NCBI RefSeq assembly: GCF_900103185.1
Contig: NZ_FNJD01000002.1
Span: 186,001-250,000, forward strand
Direction of reading: 5' to 3'
Origin: Sulfitobacter litoralis
GTDB lineage: Bacteria > Pseudomonadota > Alphaproteobacteria > Rhodobacterales > Rhodobacteraceae
DNA length: 64,000 nucleotides
Part shown: positions 24,439-33,140 of the stretch, one piece after another
Layout: the number at the start of each line of letters is the position of its first letter
Position numbering within the stretch: the first letter of the stretch is position 1
The notes under the pieces: model-generated
The model's input: only the letters and a program-made list of their open reading frames with translations
Databases searched by the model: none
What the model was told of the DNA's origin: nothing
Position numbers and translations under genes: made by a program

Positions 24439-25236
24439 TCAGCCTGCGTTGCATCCGACAATATCGACGGCCTGATTGCTGCCTAAAACCGTCATTCGGA
24501 TATGCGACCGGTTCAGCGCCACAGGGCCGCCGCTGACATGGCCTACATCCACGCGCGCGTGCAGTGTATTGCCTTTGCGCGTCGTGTCGGCCTCGCTGAC
24601 CCATAGATCGGGGTTGCCGGTTTCAATCACCACCAGCTCTTGTCCACCCGAGGGCGGAACCGTGATAGCAGCGTCCAGTGTCAGGTCTTCGCCGGTCCGG
24701 CCAATGGTGCAGGTGACATCCGATACGCGGGCCTCTTTCGCTGAATACGGGCGCTGCGCGAGCGAGGCCGCGATGGCAGGATCGGCGCGGGTCGTGGTTG
24801 TGTTGATAACGCCGCTGAGCTCTAGCGAGGCGGGCACGCAGATGTCGCTGCACACGCCCAGATCAATCGTGGTGTTCATGGTCACAGGGGCGCCTTTTTC
24901 CGGCACCGTAATCCGCAACGGCAATACCACCTGATCCTTGTACCCGATGGTCGTCAGGTTGGTTTCGCGAAAAACCGTAGGTGCCGGCCATTCAACGGCC
25001 ACCGCCGACAGGTTGCGTGAACCGGACCAGTCAAAGCTGGGCGGGATGCCCATATCTCCGGGCGCACGCCAATAGGTCTTCCACCCCGGTTTAACTGTCA
25101 TGCGGATCGCGGCCATGCGGTTGCCATCGGGCAGCACCCAACCTTGAAGGATCTCCCCGTGGATCACCTCCATCGCAAAAGCAGGCATCGGGGCGAGAAG
25201 GGCAGCGGCCATCAGGCCAAGGAGTTTTCTGGTCAT
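24439..25236 (-). CDS. DsbD N-terminal-type (DsbD-alpha) periplasmic protein
   Basis: A 265-residue exported protein. A signal peptide (MTRKLLGLMAAALLAPMPAFA) is followed by a domain matching the thiol-disulfide interchange DsbD N-terminal family: WKTYWRAPGDMGIPPSFDW and, further on, DLGVCSDICVPAS with a CxxxC pair that could be redox active. The DsbD membrane and C-terminal thioredoxin parts are absent, so it is a stand-alone alpha domain. It may accept electrons from a CcdA/DsbD-like protein encoded elsewhere. It converges on the RND permease with no gap and is divergent from yqgE. Confidence 0.82.
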   Translation of the reverse strand: MTRKLLGLMAAALLAPMPAFAMEVIHGEILQGWVLPDGNRMAAIRMTVKPGWKTYWRAPGDMGIPPSFDWSGSRNLSAVAVEWPAPTVFRETNLTTIGYKDQVVLPLRITVPEKGAPVTMNTTIDLGVCSDICVPASLELSGVINTTTTRADPAIAASLAQRPYSAKEARVSDVTCTIGRTGEDLTLDAAITVPPSGGQELVVIETGNPDLWVSEADTTRKGNTLHARVDVGHVSGGPVALNRSHIRMTVLGSNQAVDIVGCNAG

Positions 25237-25344
25237 GGTGCTTTCATGGGCCAACTGCCCCCCGTTTGCCAAGTCACGTTTGCATTATGAAACGTTGCAG
25301 CCGTAGGGGTTGTAAGCAGCAGGGGCGCACGCCATGCTAGGGGG

Positions 25345-25926
25345 ATGACGCAAAAGAACGACAGCATGACAATGGATCTTACCGGCCAGCTTTTGGTGGC
25401 CATGCCCGGCATGGGGGATCCTCGGTTCGATCATTCGGTGATCTTTATCTGTGCGCATGACGACGAGGGCGCGATGGGGTTGATCGTCAACAAACCTGCC
25501 GCTGATCTCAAGCTGGGCGACGTGCTTGACCGGCTTAGTGATGTGGACATGGACGACATCACCGGTCTGGGGGTGCATGTCGGTGGTCCCGTCGAGACAG
25601 AGCGTGGCTTCGTACTGCACAGCGCCGAATACCGGTCGGTGATGAAGACGACCGATATCGCGCAGGGCGTGGCGGTGACTGTGACGCTTGATATTCTCGA
25701 AGACATCGCCCGCGGCAAGGGCCCGCGACAGGCGATGTTGATGCTGGGCTATGCCGGTTGGGATGCAGGCCAGCTGGAAGGCGAAATCGCGCAGAATGGC
25801 TGGCTGACCTGCCCCTGCGACACTGACATCCTGTTTACCCTGCCTGATGCACGCAAATGGGAAGCGGCGCTGACCTCTATCGGGGTGGACCCATTGGGGC
25901 TGAGCGCGACAGCGGGGCGCGCCTAA
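25345..25926 (+). CDS. YqgE/AlgH family protein
   Basis: A 193-residue member of the UPF0301 (YqgE/AlgH) family, a widespread cytoplasmic protein of uncertain role. Characteristic blocks are LLVAMPGMGDPRFDHSVIFI, DEGAMGLIVNKPA, VHVGGPVETERGFVLHS and LMLGYAGWDAGQLEGEI. ATG 25345 is taken as start; ATG 25366 and 25372 inside the first ten residues are close alternatives and the last gives the commonest N-terminus (MDLTGQLL). Confidence 0.92.
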   Translation: MTQKNDSMTMDLTGQLLVAMPGMGDPRFDHSVIFICAHDDEGAMGLIVNKPAADLKLGDVLDRLSDVDMDDITGLGVHVGGPVETERGFVLHSAEYRSVMKTTDIAQGVAVTVTLDILEDIARGKGPRQAMLMLGYAGWDAGQLEGEIAQNGWLTCPCDTDILFTLPDARKWEAALTSIGVDPLGLSATAGRA

Positions 25927-25941
25927 CAAACGCAAGGTGGA

Positions 25942-26886
25942 TCAACGCGGAGCAGCCGCGCGACGCAGACGGTCGTTGATGGCACGGCCCAGACCGGTTT
26001 CAGGGATCGGGGCCACTGCGATGGGTTTGCGCAGCCGGTCAAGCGCGTGCAGCCGGTCAAACAGATACGCCGCCGCTTCCACCAGATCGCCGCTGGCCGA
26101 CAGGGTTAGATCATCCGCGCCAGTCCCCTTCGCTGCGCCAAAGCCAAGATAGACCTCGTCTTCTTTTGCGTCATGCGCGTTCAACCGCACGCTGGCATGG
26201 GGCGCATAGTGGGACGCCAATTGGCCGGGGGCGATAATTTCTGCGCCGTCGGCCACATCCAGCGTCCCCCCAAGCGCCGCCTCTATCGCTTCGGACGGCA
26301 GACCGCCTGCGCGCAGGAGGGTAGGGCGTGGCTGGTTCAGCCCGATGATCGTGCTTTCCAGCCCGACCGTGCAGGGGCCATCATCGACCACAGCGGCGAT
26401 CCGACCCTCCAGCCCCGACAGGACATGCTGCGCCGTGGTGGCGCTGATCTTGCCCGAGGGGTTGGCAGACGGGGCCGCCACCGGCCCGCCAAACGCCCGC
26501 AATATGGCGCGGGCCGTAGGATGTGCGGGGATGCGGATGGCGATGCTGTCCAGCCCCGCTGTCACCAGTGACGATAGCCCGTGCCCGTCGGCTAGAGGCA
26601 GCACGAGGGTCATTGGCCCCGGCCAGAATGCGCTGGCCAGAACCTCTGCTGTGTCGGACCAGCGCCCATATTGGCGTGCCTGATCCACATCGGCGACATG
26701 GATAATGAGCGGGTTAAAGCTGGGCCGTCCCTTGGCCGTGTAAATCCCTGCCACTGCCGTCCCGTTGCGCGCATCCGCGCCCAAGCCATAGACCGTTTCA
26801 GTTGGCAAAGCGACCAGTGCACCTTGTTGCAAAAGGGCGGCGGCGCGGGAAATGCCTGAGGGGTCGGGAAGTAGAATGTCGGTCAT
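25942..26886 (-). CDS. L-threonylcarbamoyladenylate synthase (Sua5 type)
   Basis: A 314-residue Sua5/YwlC/YrdC enzyme making threonylcarbamoyl-AMP for the t6A37 modification of ANN-decoding tRNAs. The YrdC domain (residues 1-200) shows VALPTETVYGLGADA, KGRPSFNPLIIH and SANPSGKISATTAQHVL. The extra C-terminal Sua5 domain (about 230-314) includes PGQLASHYAPHA. The longer, two-domain form distinguishes it from the E. coli TsaC type. Convergent with yqgE, 15 nt apart. Confidence 0.93.
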   Translation of the reverse strand: MTDILLPDPSGISRAAALLQQGALVALPTETVYGLGADARNGTAVAGIYTAKGRPSFNPLIIHVADVDQARQYGRWSDTAEVLASAFWPGPMTLVLPLADGHGLSSLVTAGLDSIAIRIPAHPTARAILRAFGGPVAAPSANPSGKISATTAQHVLSGLEGRIAAVVDDGPCTVGLESTIIGLNQPRPTLLRAGGLPSEAIEAALGGTLDVADGAEIIAPGQLASHYAPHASVRLNAHDAKEDEVYLGFGAAKGTGADDLTLSASGDLVEAAAYLFDRLHALDRLRKPIAVAPIPETGLGRAINDRLRRAAAPR

Positions 26887-27037
26887 GGGCTTCTCTTATG
26901 GGGATGACGCCGCGTTTTGGGTTGCGGTACGCAGACTTGAGCGACATTCTCGCCGCAACAGCCCGAAGTATCGTCTTGGGCTTATCAGGTCGCTGTTCGG
27001 TTTGCCAAGCAGACGAACGCGTTAACGGAGGAAAACT

Positions 27038-28753
27038 ATGCCCTATCGCGCCCCTGTCGAAGATTTTGCCTTTCTGTTTGATCATGTCGTAGGTTTGGAC
27101 GCTGTGCGTCAGACCGAACGTTTTGAAGATGCCAGCGAAGACGTCACCCGCGCGATCCTCGAAGAAGCGGGCAAGATGACCAATGACGTTCTGGCCCCGC
27201 TGCAACGCGCAGGTGACCAGACGCCCGCCAAGCTTGAGAACGGTGTCGTGCGCACGTCGCCCGGTTTCGCTGACGGGTTCAAGGCCGTGGCCGAAGGCGG
27301 CTGGATCGGCATGTCCGCCGACCCTGAATACGGTGGCATGGGCCTGCCGATGACCCTGACGACTGCCGTGAATGAAATGATGAGCGGGGCTTGCCTGTCC
27401 TTGCAGCTTGCCCCGTTGATGAGCCAAGGCCAGATCGAAGCGCTTGAACATCACGCCAGCGACGCGATCAAGGAACTGTACCTGCCCAAGCTGATCAGCG
27501 GCGAATGGACCGGCACGATGAACCTGACCGAACCGCAAGCGGGCTCGGACGTGGGTGCGCTGGCAAGCAAGGCCGAAGACAACGGCGACGGCACCTATGC
27601 GATCTCAGGCCAGAAGGTCTATATCACATGGGGTGACAATGATTTTGGCGGCAATGTCTGCCATCTGGTTCTCGCGCGTCTGCCCAGTGCGCCTGCGGGC
27701 ACGAAAGGCATTAGCCTGTTCCTCGTGCCGAAATACCTGCCCAATGAGGACGGCAGCCTTGGGAATGCCAATACGCTGAACGTCGTTAGTCTGGAACACA
27801 AACTCGGGATTCATGGGTCTCCCACGTGTGTGATGCAGTATGACAAGGCGACGGGCTGGCTGGTTGGGGCCGAACAGGGCGGTATGGCAGCCATGTTCAC
27901 AATGATGAACAACGCACGGCTTGGTGTGGGCGGGCAGGGCATCGGCATCGCCGAAGCGGCCTATCAACACGCGCTGGCCTATGCGCTGGACCGCAAACAG
28001 GGCAAGACATCACGCCCCGACGGCACCGGCACCATCGTGGATCATGCTGATGTACGCCGCATGCTGATGACGATGAAGGCGGAAACCTTTGCCGCCCGCG
28101 CCATTGCGCTGTGCTGCGCCAAGGCCATCGACATGACGAACGCGACCGGACAGGCCGAATGGAAAGCCCGCGCAGCCTTCCTGACCCCGATCGCCAAGGC
28201 CTTTGGCACCGACACCGGCATGGCCGTCGCTGAAATGGGCGTTCAGGTCCACGGTGGCATGGGCTTTATCGAAGAAACAGGGGCCGCGCAGTACAGCCGT
28301 GACGTACGTGTGACAGCCATCTACGAAGGCACCAATGGCATTCAGGCGATGGATCTGGTGGCGCGCAAGATGATGGACGGCGGCGAGGCGGCGAACCGTC
28401 TGCTAGATGAAATCGAAGCCGATGCCGAAGCGGCCCGCGAGACATTCCCGAATATGGCGGATGCCCTCTGGCAGGCCTCGGAAACGCTGCGCGAAGCGAC
28501 CGATTGGCTGACAGAGCAATCGAATATGGACACGCGCTTTGCCGGTGCTGTGCCGTACCTGCGGGCCTTTGCGCGGGTGCTTGGGGCGCATCTGCACCTC
28601 AAGGCGGCGCTGGCTGACAAGGGCGGCGCACGTGAAAAGCTGGCGCGGTTCTACATCCTGCGCTTGCTGCCGGAACACGTCGGACTGCTGGCCCATGCCC
28701 AGGCGGGCGAGGCCGATCTTTTCGCGCTTTCCGCTGACGAACTGGCCGCCTGA
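27038..28753 (+). CDS. Acyl-CoA dehydrogenase, DmdC-like
   Basis: A 571-residue FAD acyl-CoA dehydrogenase of the long form that includes the DmdC subfamily (3-methylmercaptopropionyl-CoA dehydrogenase of DMSP demethylation). The opening MPYRAPVEDFAFLFDHVVG is typical of that subfamily. Core blocks are GEWTGTMNLTEPQAGSDVGA, KLGIHGSPTCVM and the catalytic-base region IYEGTNGIQAMDLVARK. An extra C-terminal domain runs from about 450. Several paralogues exist in roseobacters, so acting on MMPA-CoA rather than another acyl-CoA is not proven. GGAGG sits 7 nt before the start. The stop overlaps the next start. Confidence 0.88.
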   Translation: MPYRAPVEDFAFLFDHVVGLDAVRQTERFEDASEDVTRAILEEAGKMTNDVLAPLQRAGDQTPAKLENGVVRTSPGFADGFKAVAEGGWIGMSADPEYGGMGLPMTLTTAVNEMMSGACLSLQLAPLMSQGQIEALEHHASDAIKELYLPKLISGEWTGTMNLTEPQAGSDVGALASKAEDNGDGTYAISGQKVYITWGDNDFGGNVCHLVLARLPSAPAGTKGISLFLVPKYLPNEDGSLGNANTLNVVSLEHKLGIHGSPTCVMQYDKATGWLVGAEQGGMAAMFTMMNNARLGVGGQGIGIAEAAYQHALAYALDRKQGKTSRPDGTGTIVDHADVRRMLMTMKAETFAARAIALCCAKAIDMTNATGQAEWKARAAFLTPIAKAFGTDTGMAVAEMGVQVHGGMGFIEETGAAQYSRDVRVTAIYEGTNGIQAMDLVARKMMDGGEAANRLLDEIEADAEAARETFPNMADALWQASETLREATDWLTEQSNMDTRFAGAVPYLRAFARVLGAHLHLKAALADKGGAREKLARFYILRLLPEHVGLLAHAQAGEADLFALSADELAA

Positions 28754-29802
28754 TGCCTGATACAGCGCCCACCGGTTTGCGTTTCCCCTGGGAGACGCCA
28801 CCCGCCCATGATGCCGCGATAGAGGTCGCACCCGGCATTCTTTGGCTGCGTTTGCCGCTGCCGATGAAGCTGGATCACGTCAACGTCTATGCCTTCGATG
28901 AAGGCGACAGCTGGACGATCATCGACACCGGCTTTGCGTCGAAAAAATCCAAGGCGCTGTGGACCGACCTGATCGCGGGGCCATTGGGCGGCAAGCCGGT
29001 GTCGCGGGTGGTCGTGACCCACCATCATCCCGATCACATCGGGTTGGCGGGCTGGTTCCAGACCGAACACGGGGCAGAGCTGGTGACAACGCGCACCGCA
29101 TGGCTGACCGCGCGAATGCTGACGCTGGACCCGCAAGAGACACCCCCGGCCGAAACGCTGGCGTTCTACAAGCTGTCGGGTATGGACGCCGCGCTATATG
29201 AGAAACGCGCCTCCGAGCGGCCGTTCAACTTTGCCGATATTGTGTCGCCGCTGCCTTTGGGTTTCACGCGGATCAAGCAAGGCGACGAGATCACCATCGG
29301 GGGACGCGTGTTTGACGTGCATATGGGTAGTGGCCACGCCCCCGAACACGCCACCTTCTGGAGCCGGGACGACAATCTGGTGATTGCGGGCGATCAGATC
29401 CTGTCCTCGATCAGCCCCAATGTCGGGGTCTATGCCACCGAGCCGATGGCCGACCCCATTGGCGAATGGATCGAAGCCTGTGACCGTCTGTCACTGCTCG
29501 CGCGCGAGGATCATTTGGTGCTTGGCGGGCACAAGCTGCCGTTCACGGGTCTGCCTACCCGCATGCGCCAGTTGATCGAAAACCACCACAGCGCCCTGCG
29601 CCGTCTGGAAAAGGCGATTGCAGAGCCCAAGTCTGCGTCGGAATGCTTCTCTACCCTGTTCAAACGCAACATCGGCGAGGGCGAATACGGTCTGGCGTTG
29701 GTCGAAGCGGTGGCGCATCTTAGCCATCTGTACCAGACGGGCCGCGCCACGCGCAGCTTGCGTGCGCAGGACGGGGCGTGGGTATATCAGTCAAAGGGTT
29801 GA
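28753..29802 (+). CDS. MBL fold metallo-hydrolase
   Basis: A 349-residue metallo-beta-lactamase-fold hydrolase. The metal motif THHHPDHIG (HxHxDH) lies at about residues 92-100, a further ligand in SGHAPEHATFW and DDNLVIAGDQILSSI, and the last His in LGGHKLPF. An extra C-terminal helical region (about 260-349) resembles the winged-helix tail of LACTB2-like members. It overlaps the acyl-CoA dehydrogenase stop by one base and is presumably coexpressed; a thioester- or nucleic-acid-hydrolysing role cannot be chosen from sequence. Confidence 0.87.
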   Translation: MPDTAPTGLRFPWETPPAHDAAIEVAPGILWLRLPLPMKLDHVNVYAFDEGDSWTIIDTGFASKKSKALWTDLIAGPLGGKPVSRVVVTHHHPDHIGLAGWFQTEHGAELVTTRTAWLTARMLTLDPQETPPAETLAFYKLSGMDAALYEKRASERPFNFADIVSPLPLGFTRIKQGDEITIGGRVFDVHMGSGHAPEHATFWSRDDNLVIAGDQILSSISPNVGVYATEPMADPIGEWIEACDRLSLLAREDHLVLGGHKLPFTGLPTRMRQLIENHHSALRRLEKAIAEPKSASECFSTLFKRNIGEGEYGLALVEAVAHLSHLYQTGRATRSLRAQDGAWVYQSKG

Positions 29803-29805
29803 ACG

Positions 29806-30291
29806 ATGGATAACGAGATCAAGACTGCTGCCGAAGCCATCGAAGCAGACGCGTTGCCACGGCTTTACGAAGTGCATTCGGACCCCTCCAGCCGCAACGC
29901 CTCGGATCAGCCTGTGCCCAAGGGGATGACCCAAAAGCCTGCCGCGCAGAAATCAGCTGCGCAATGGGCCTATGAGCGTGTTGTGCTGTACCTCAAGAAT
30001 TTCGAAGAGCAGCTTGACGGCGATCACGAGGTCGCCATGGGGTTTGCAGGCGGTGACGCCGGCGTGTTGCGGATCGAGGGGATGGGCTATTTCGATCCCG
30101 ATATCGTGACCTTTTATGGCAAGGACAATACCGGCGCGCGGATGCAGCTTGTGCAGCATGTCACACAGTTGAACGTGGCCCTACGTGCGCTGCCCAAAGC
30201 GGTGCAGGAAGCCCCCGCGAATCGCATCGGTTTTCGTCTGGTCGAAGGCCTCGAGACGCAAGACGAGCCCCCCGCAGGCGAAAACACCTGA
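29806..30291 (+). CDS. Conserved hypothetical protein, DUF6173-like
   Basis: A 161-residue soluble protein starting 3 nt after the MBL gene. After a variable acidic N-terminus it contains a well-structured core, SAAQWAYERVVLYLKNFEEQ and EVAMGFAGGDAGVLRIEGMG with FDPDIVTFYGKD, which I associate from memory with the roseobacter DUF6173 family. No catalytic motif is evident. Function unknown; it shares the transcript of the dehydrogenase and hydrolase. Confidence 0.7.
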   Translation: MDNEIKTAAEAIEADALPRLYEVHSDPSSRNASDQPVPKGMTQKPAAQKSAAQWAYERVVLYLKNFEEQLDGDHEVAMGFAGGDAGVLRIEGMGYFDPDIVTFYGKDNTGARMQLVQHVTQLNVALRALPKAVQEAPANRIGFRLVEGLETQDEPPAGENT

Positions 30292-30380
30292 GCTCGCGCA
30301 TTTTGATGCCGTGACATAGGCAAATGAATACAGTATTCCCCAGACCAAATCATACGCACGTTAAGACAAGGATCGCGCAA

Positions 30381-30515
30381 ATGGCCAAACATGAACACGG
30401 CTCGATGGACACCAGCACGCACGAGAAGACTTTTGACAGCTTCATGAACTTCGTCAAATGGTCGTGCATCGTGATTATTGCCATTCTGGTCTTTATGGCG
30501 ATCTTCGCGCGCTAA
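30381..30515 (+). CDS. aa3-type cytochrome c oxidase subunit IV
   Basis: A 44-residue protein matching the small bacterial subunit IV of aa3-type oxidases: a polar start (MAKHEHGSMDTSTHEKTF), then one membrane helix (KWSCIVIIAILVFMAIFA). AAGGA lies just upstream of ATG 30381; a longer frame from 30324 has no such site. The other oxidase subunits are not in this window, as is usual for this gene. Accessory, often dispensable, role in the terminal oxidase is known from Paracoccus. Confidence 0.85.
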   Translation: MAKHEHGSMDTSTHEKTFDSFMNFVKWSCIVIIAILVFMAIFAR

Positions 30516-30546
30516 GGCGGGCAAACCTAACCGACAGGATATTTCT

Positions 30547-31149
30547 ATGCGTGTTTGGATGGCTTTGGCCTGCGTCGGGCTGCTTGCGGCCTGTGCGAAT
30601 GATACCGGGATCGACAACACCCCCGCAGAAGTCGCAGCGGCTGCTTATGTGGCACCGGGACCAAAATCCATTACGTTGATGACGATGATCAACAACCGTA
30701 CCGGCAGCGGAGGCCATACGGCACTGGTGGTCAACGGGTCGCAGCAGGTGATATTTGACCCTGCCGGTTCCTTCCGTGATCCGCGTGTGATCGAACGCGG
30801 CGACGTGCTGTACGGCATGACGCCTAAGTGGATACAGGGGTACAAATCCTCTCATGCGCGCAGCACCTACCATGTCGTCAGCCAGGAGCTGCAGGTCAGC
30901 AACGCACAGGCAGAACAGATCTTGCAGCTTGTGATGTCAAACGGTCAGGTGGCGGGGGCGTTCTGCGCCAATGCGACCTCTGATATCCTGACGCAGGTTC
31001 AGGGATTCGAGAGTATTTCAAAGACGTTCTACCCTGCCAAGCTCAGCGAACAATTTGCCAGCCTGCCCGGCGTGAAGACGACGAAATATTATGAAGACGA
31101 CGAAGGCGACGTAATTGATGCCGTACAGGCGTCGCTTCTAGCCCAGTAA
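30547..31149 (+). CDS. Lipoprotein with possible permuted NlpC/P60-like fold
   Basis: A 200-residue lipoprotein: signal MRVWMALACVGLLAAC with lipobox LLAAC (Cys16). The mature part contains GGHTALVVNGSQQVIFDPAG (His57) and later GAFCANATSDIL (Cys140). A His in an early strand and a Cys at the head of a later helix is the order expected in circularly permuted NlpC/P60 (papain-like) hydrolases. Only the order and local sequence support this. The protein would sit on a membrane face in the envelope. Its last 12 nt overlap the convergent azlD gene. Confidence 0.65.
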   Translation: MRVWMALACVGLLAACANDTGIDNTPAEVAAAAYVAPGPKSITLMTMINNRTGSGGHTALVVNGSQQVIFDPAGSFRDPRVIERGDVLYGMTPKWIQGYKSSHARSTYHVVSQELQVSNAQAEQILQLVMSNGQVAGAFCANATSDILTQVQGFESISKTFYPAKLSEQFASLPGVKTTKYYEDDEGDVIDAVQASLLAQ

Positions 31150-31470
31150 CCAAAGCAAACCATAAAGCGTGGCTGCGCCGCTGATAATGGCGAGCAGCAC
31201 GTTTTTGGTGAGCACCCCCACAGTCAGCGCCGCCGCCGCCGCCGCCATACGCGGGAGATCAAGCTGCCCGTCCGTGGCCGCGGGCCAGATCACTTGCGGG
31301 GCCACAAGAGCGGGCAGGATCGCCACCGCCGTATAGCGCAGGTGTCGCAACAGCCACGCGGGCATTTCGCGGTCCCCCACCAGTCCGGTAAAGACAAAGC
31401 GCAGCCCAAAGCTGCCAAGACCAAGGGCGATGATCACGAACCAAAGCGTGCCGGTGTCGATATCAGTCAT
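31138..31470 (-). CDS. AzlD domain-containing protein
   Basis: A 110-residue hydrophobic protein with four membrane segments, the small partner of the AzlCD branched-chain amino-acid exporter. Family features are RHLRYTAVAILPALVAPQV and the C-terminal KNVLLAIISGAATLYGL. It begins one base inside the azlC stop (overlap at 31470), the usual azlC-azlD arrangement, and its end overlaps the convergent lipoprotein gene. Confidence 0.9.
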   Translation of the reverse strand: MTDIDTGTLWFVIIALGLGSFGLRFVFTGLVGDREMPAWLLRHLRYTAVAILPALVAPQVIWPAATDGQLDLPRMAAAAAALTVGVLTKNVLLAIISGAATLYGLLWLLG

Positions 31471-32204
31471 TATACCGCGTCCTGTTCAGGGTGGTGGGGC
31501 TGGCGTCTTTCCAGCCAAAGTTCGGTTTGGGCACCGGCGATCATGCCCGCCAGCCCTGCCAGGATCAGGCCCAGCGAATAGGGCACACCCGCCGTCAACA
31601 GCGCCGCGAGGGATGCCACCAGCGCCGCGACGATATGTGCCGAGGTGCGGAACATCGGAGCGATCATGGCGAGAAAGGTGATGGGTAGGGCGAAATCCAA
31701 CGCCCAGCTGTCAGGGATTTGTGCCCCGACCATCGCGCCGACCAGGGTGAAAAGATACCACAACGGCACGATGGGGGTCACACAACCGAAGAAATACGCC
31801 ATCCGCTGCGGGATGGTCATATCCGGCTCTTTCTCATATTGCGCCATCGCGCAGACATAGGATTGGTCAACGGTCAGATAAGCGGCCAGCGCGCGCTGCC
31901 ACAAAGGCGCGGACCCGATGTAGGGCGTCAGCGACGCCGAATACATCGCCATCCGCAGGTTCACCGCCAGCGCAGAGGCCAGCACGATCGCTGTCGGGGC
32001 ATGTTCCTGCATCAGTTGCAACGCGGTGAACTGTGCTGCCCCCGCAATGACCACGACCGAAAAGGCGAGCGTTTCGAACACGTTCAGCCCTGCTTCGGTG
32101 GCAAGGATGCCAAACAGCGAGGCAAACGGGATCATCACCAGAATAAAGGGCGCTGCGTCGGCAAGACCTTTGCGAAAGGCCGATTTCGTGGTGGTGATGG
32201 CCAT
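31470..32204 (-). CDS. AzlC family branched-chain amino-acid exporter subunit
   Basis: A 244-residue inner-membrane protein of the AzlC/YgaZ family. It opens FRKGLADAAPFILVMIPFAS and contains the highly conserved AGAAQFTALQLM and LRMAMYSASLTPYI blocks. With AzlD it forms a two-component exporter for leucine-type amino acids or analogues. Its start is 49 nt from the divergent fdhD start, so the promoters are close together. Confidence 0.92.
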   Translation of the reverse strand: MAITTTKSAFRKGLADAAPFILVMIPFASLFGILATEAGLNVFETLAFSVVVIAGAAQFTALQLMQEHAPTAIVLASALAVNLRMAMYSASLTPYIGSAPLWQRALAAYLTVDQSYVCAMAQYEKEPDMTIPQRMAYFFGCVTPIVPLWYLFTLVGAMVGAQIPDSWALDFALPITFLAMIAPMFRTSAHIVAALVASLAALLTAGVPYSLGLILAGLAGMIAGAQTELWLERRQPHHPEQDAV

Positions 32205-32252
32205 GCGTTCCCCCTAGATTGCCGGGACATGCTTAACTGCCGCTTTGGGGGG

Positions 32253-33140
32253 ATGCAATTGTCCGTCAAGACAGACACCGATGCTTATTTGATCGCACCG
32301 CAGCCAGGATTGGCGCGGCTGACACGTGCCGTCGTCGGGCGGGATCATTTGGGGACCGAGACAACGATCAACGTCGTCGAGGAACGCCCGCTGACGATTT
32401 TTTTGAACGCGCAGGAAATCGTCACCGCGATGACGATTGGCGATTACCCCGAATACCTCGCGCTCGGGTTCTTGCGCAATCAGGGTATGCTGCGCGACGG
32501 CGAGGATATCACCAGCGTCGACTATGACGAAGAGCTTGAAGTCGTCATCGTCCGCACCGCCCGCAAAACCGACTACGAAGACAAAATGCGCAAGAAGACC
32601 CGCACCAGTGGCTGCGCTGTGGGCACTGTCTTTGGCGATATGATGGAGGGTCTGGAGGGCGTTTCCCTGCCGTCGACCCCGCTGCGAACCTCGTGGATCT
32701 ATGACCTTAGCGCGCAGATCAACCGCACGCCGAGCCTGTACCTGGAAGCCGGGGCGATCCACGGCACGGTGCTGTGTCAGGGCAATCGCCCGCTGGTCTA
32801 TATGGAGGACGTGGGGCGTCACAACGCGGTCGACAAGATCGCGGGCTGGATGCTCTCTGAAAAAGTCTCGGCCGAGGATAAGATACTCTATACCACGGGG
32901 CGGCTGACGTCGGAAATGGTGATCAAGACCGCGATGATGGGCATCCCCGCGCTGGTGTCACGTTCCGGCTTTACCGCCTGGGGGGTAGAGATCGCGCAGC
33001 AGGTCGGGCTGACGTTGATCGGGCGGATGAAGGGAAAACGCTTTATTTGCCTTGCGGGCGAGGACCGGCTGATCCGCGATGCAGACCCCGACCAGATTAG
33101 GGATGAACCTAAACGATCAGGCCGAAAGGGCAGCGCATGA
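32253..33140 (+). CDS. fdhD: Formate dehydrogenase accessory sulfurtransferase FdhD
   Basis: A 295-residue sulfurtransferase that delivers persulfide sulfur from a cysteine desulfurase to the molybdenum cofactor of formate dehydrogenase. The catalytic region TRTSGCAVGTVFGD holds the sulfur-carrying Cys (only one Cys of the usual CxxC). EDVGRHNAVDKIAGW and LYTTGRLTSEMVIKTA are diagnostic. ATG 32253 is chosen (N-terminus MQLSVKTDTDA); ATG 32229 would add eight residues. The stop overlaps the mobA start, making an fdhD-mobA-mobB-moeA transcript. Confidence 0.93.
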   Translation: MQLSVKTDTDAYLIAPQPGLARLTRAVVGRDHLGTETTINVVEERPLTIFLNAQEIVTAMTIGDYPEYLALGFLRNQGMLRDGEDITSVDYDEELEVVIVRTARKTDYEDKMRKKTRTSGCAVGTVFGDMMEGLEGVSLPSTPLRTSWIYDLSAQINRTPSLYLEAGAIHGTVLCQGNRPLVYMEDVGRHNAVDKIAGWMLSEKVSAEDKILYTTGRLTSEMVIKTAMMGIPALVSRSGFTAWGVEIAQQVGLTLIGRMKGKRFICLAGEDRLIRDADPDQIRDEPKRSGRKGSA

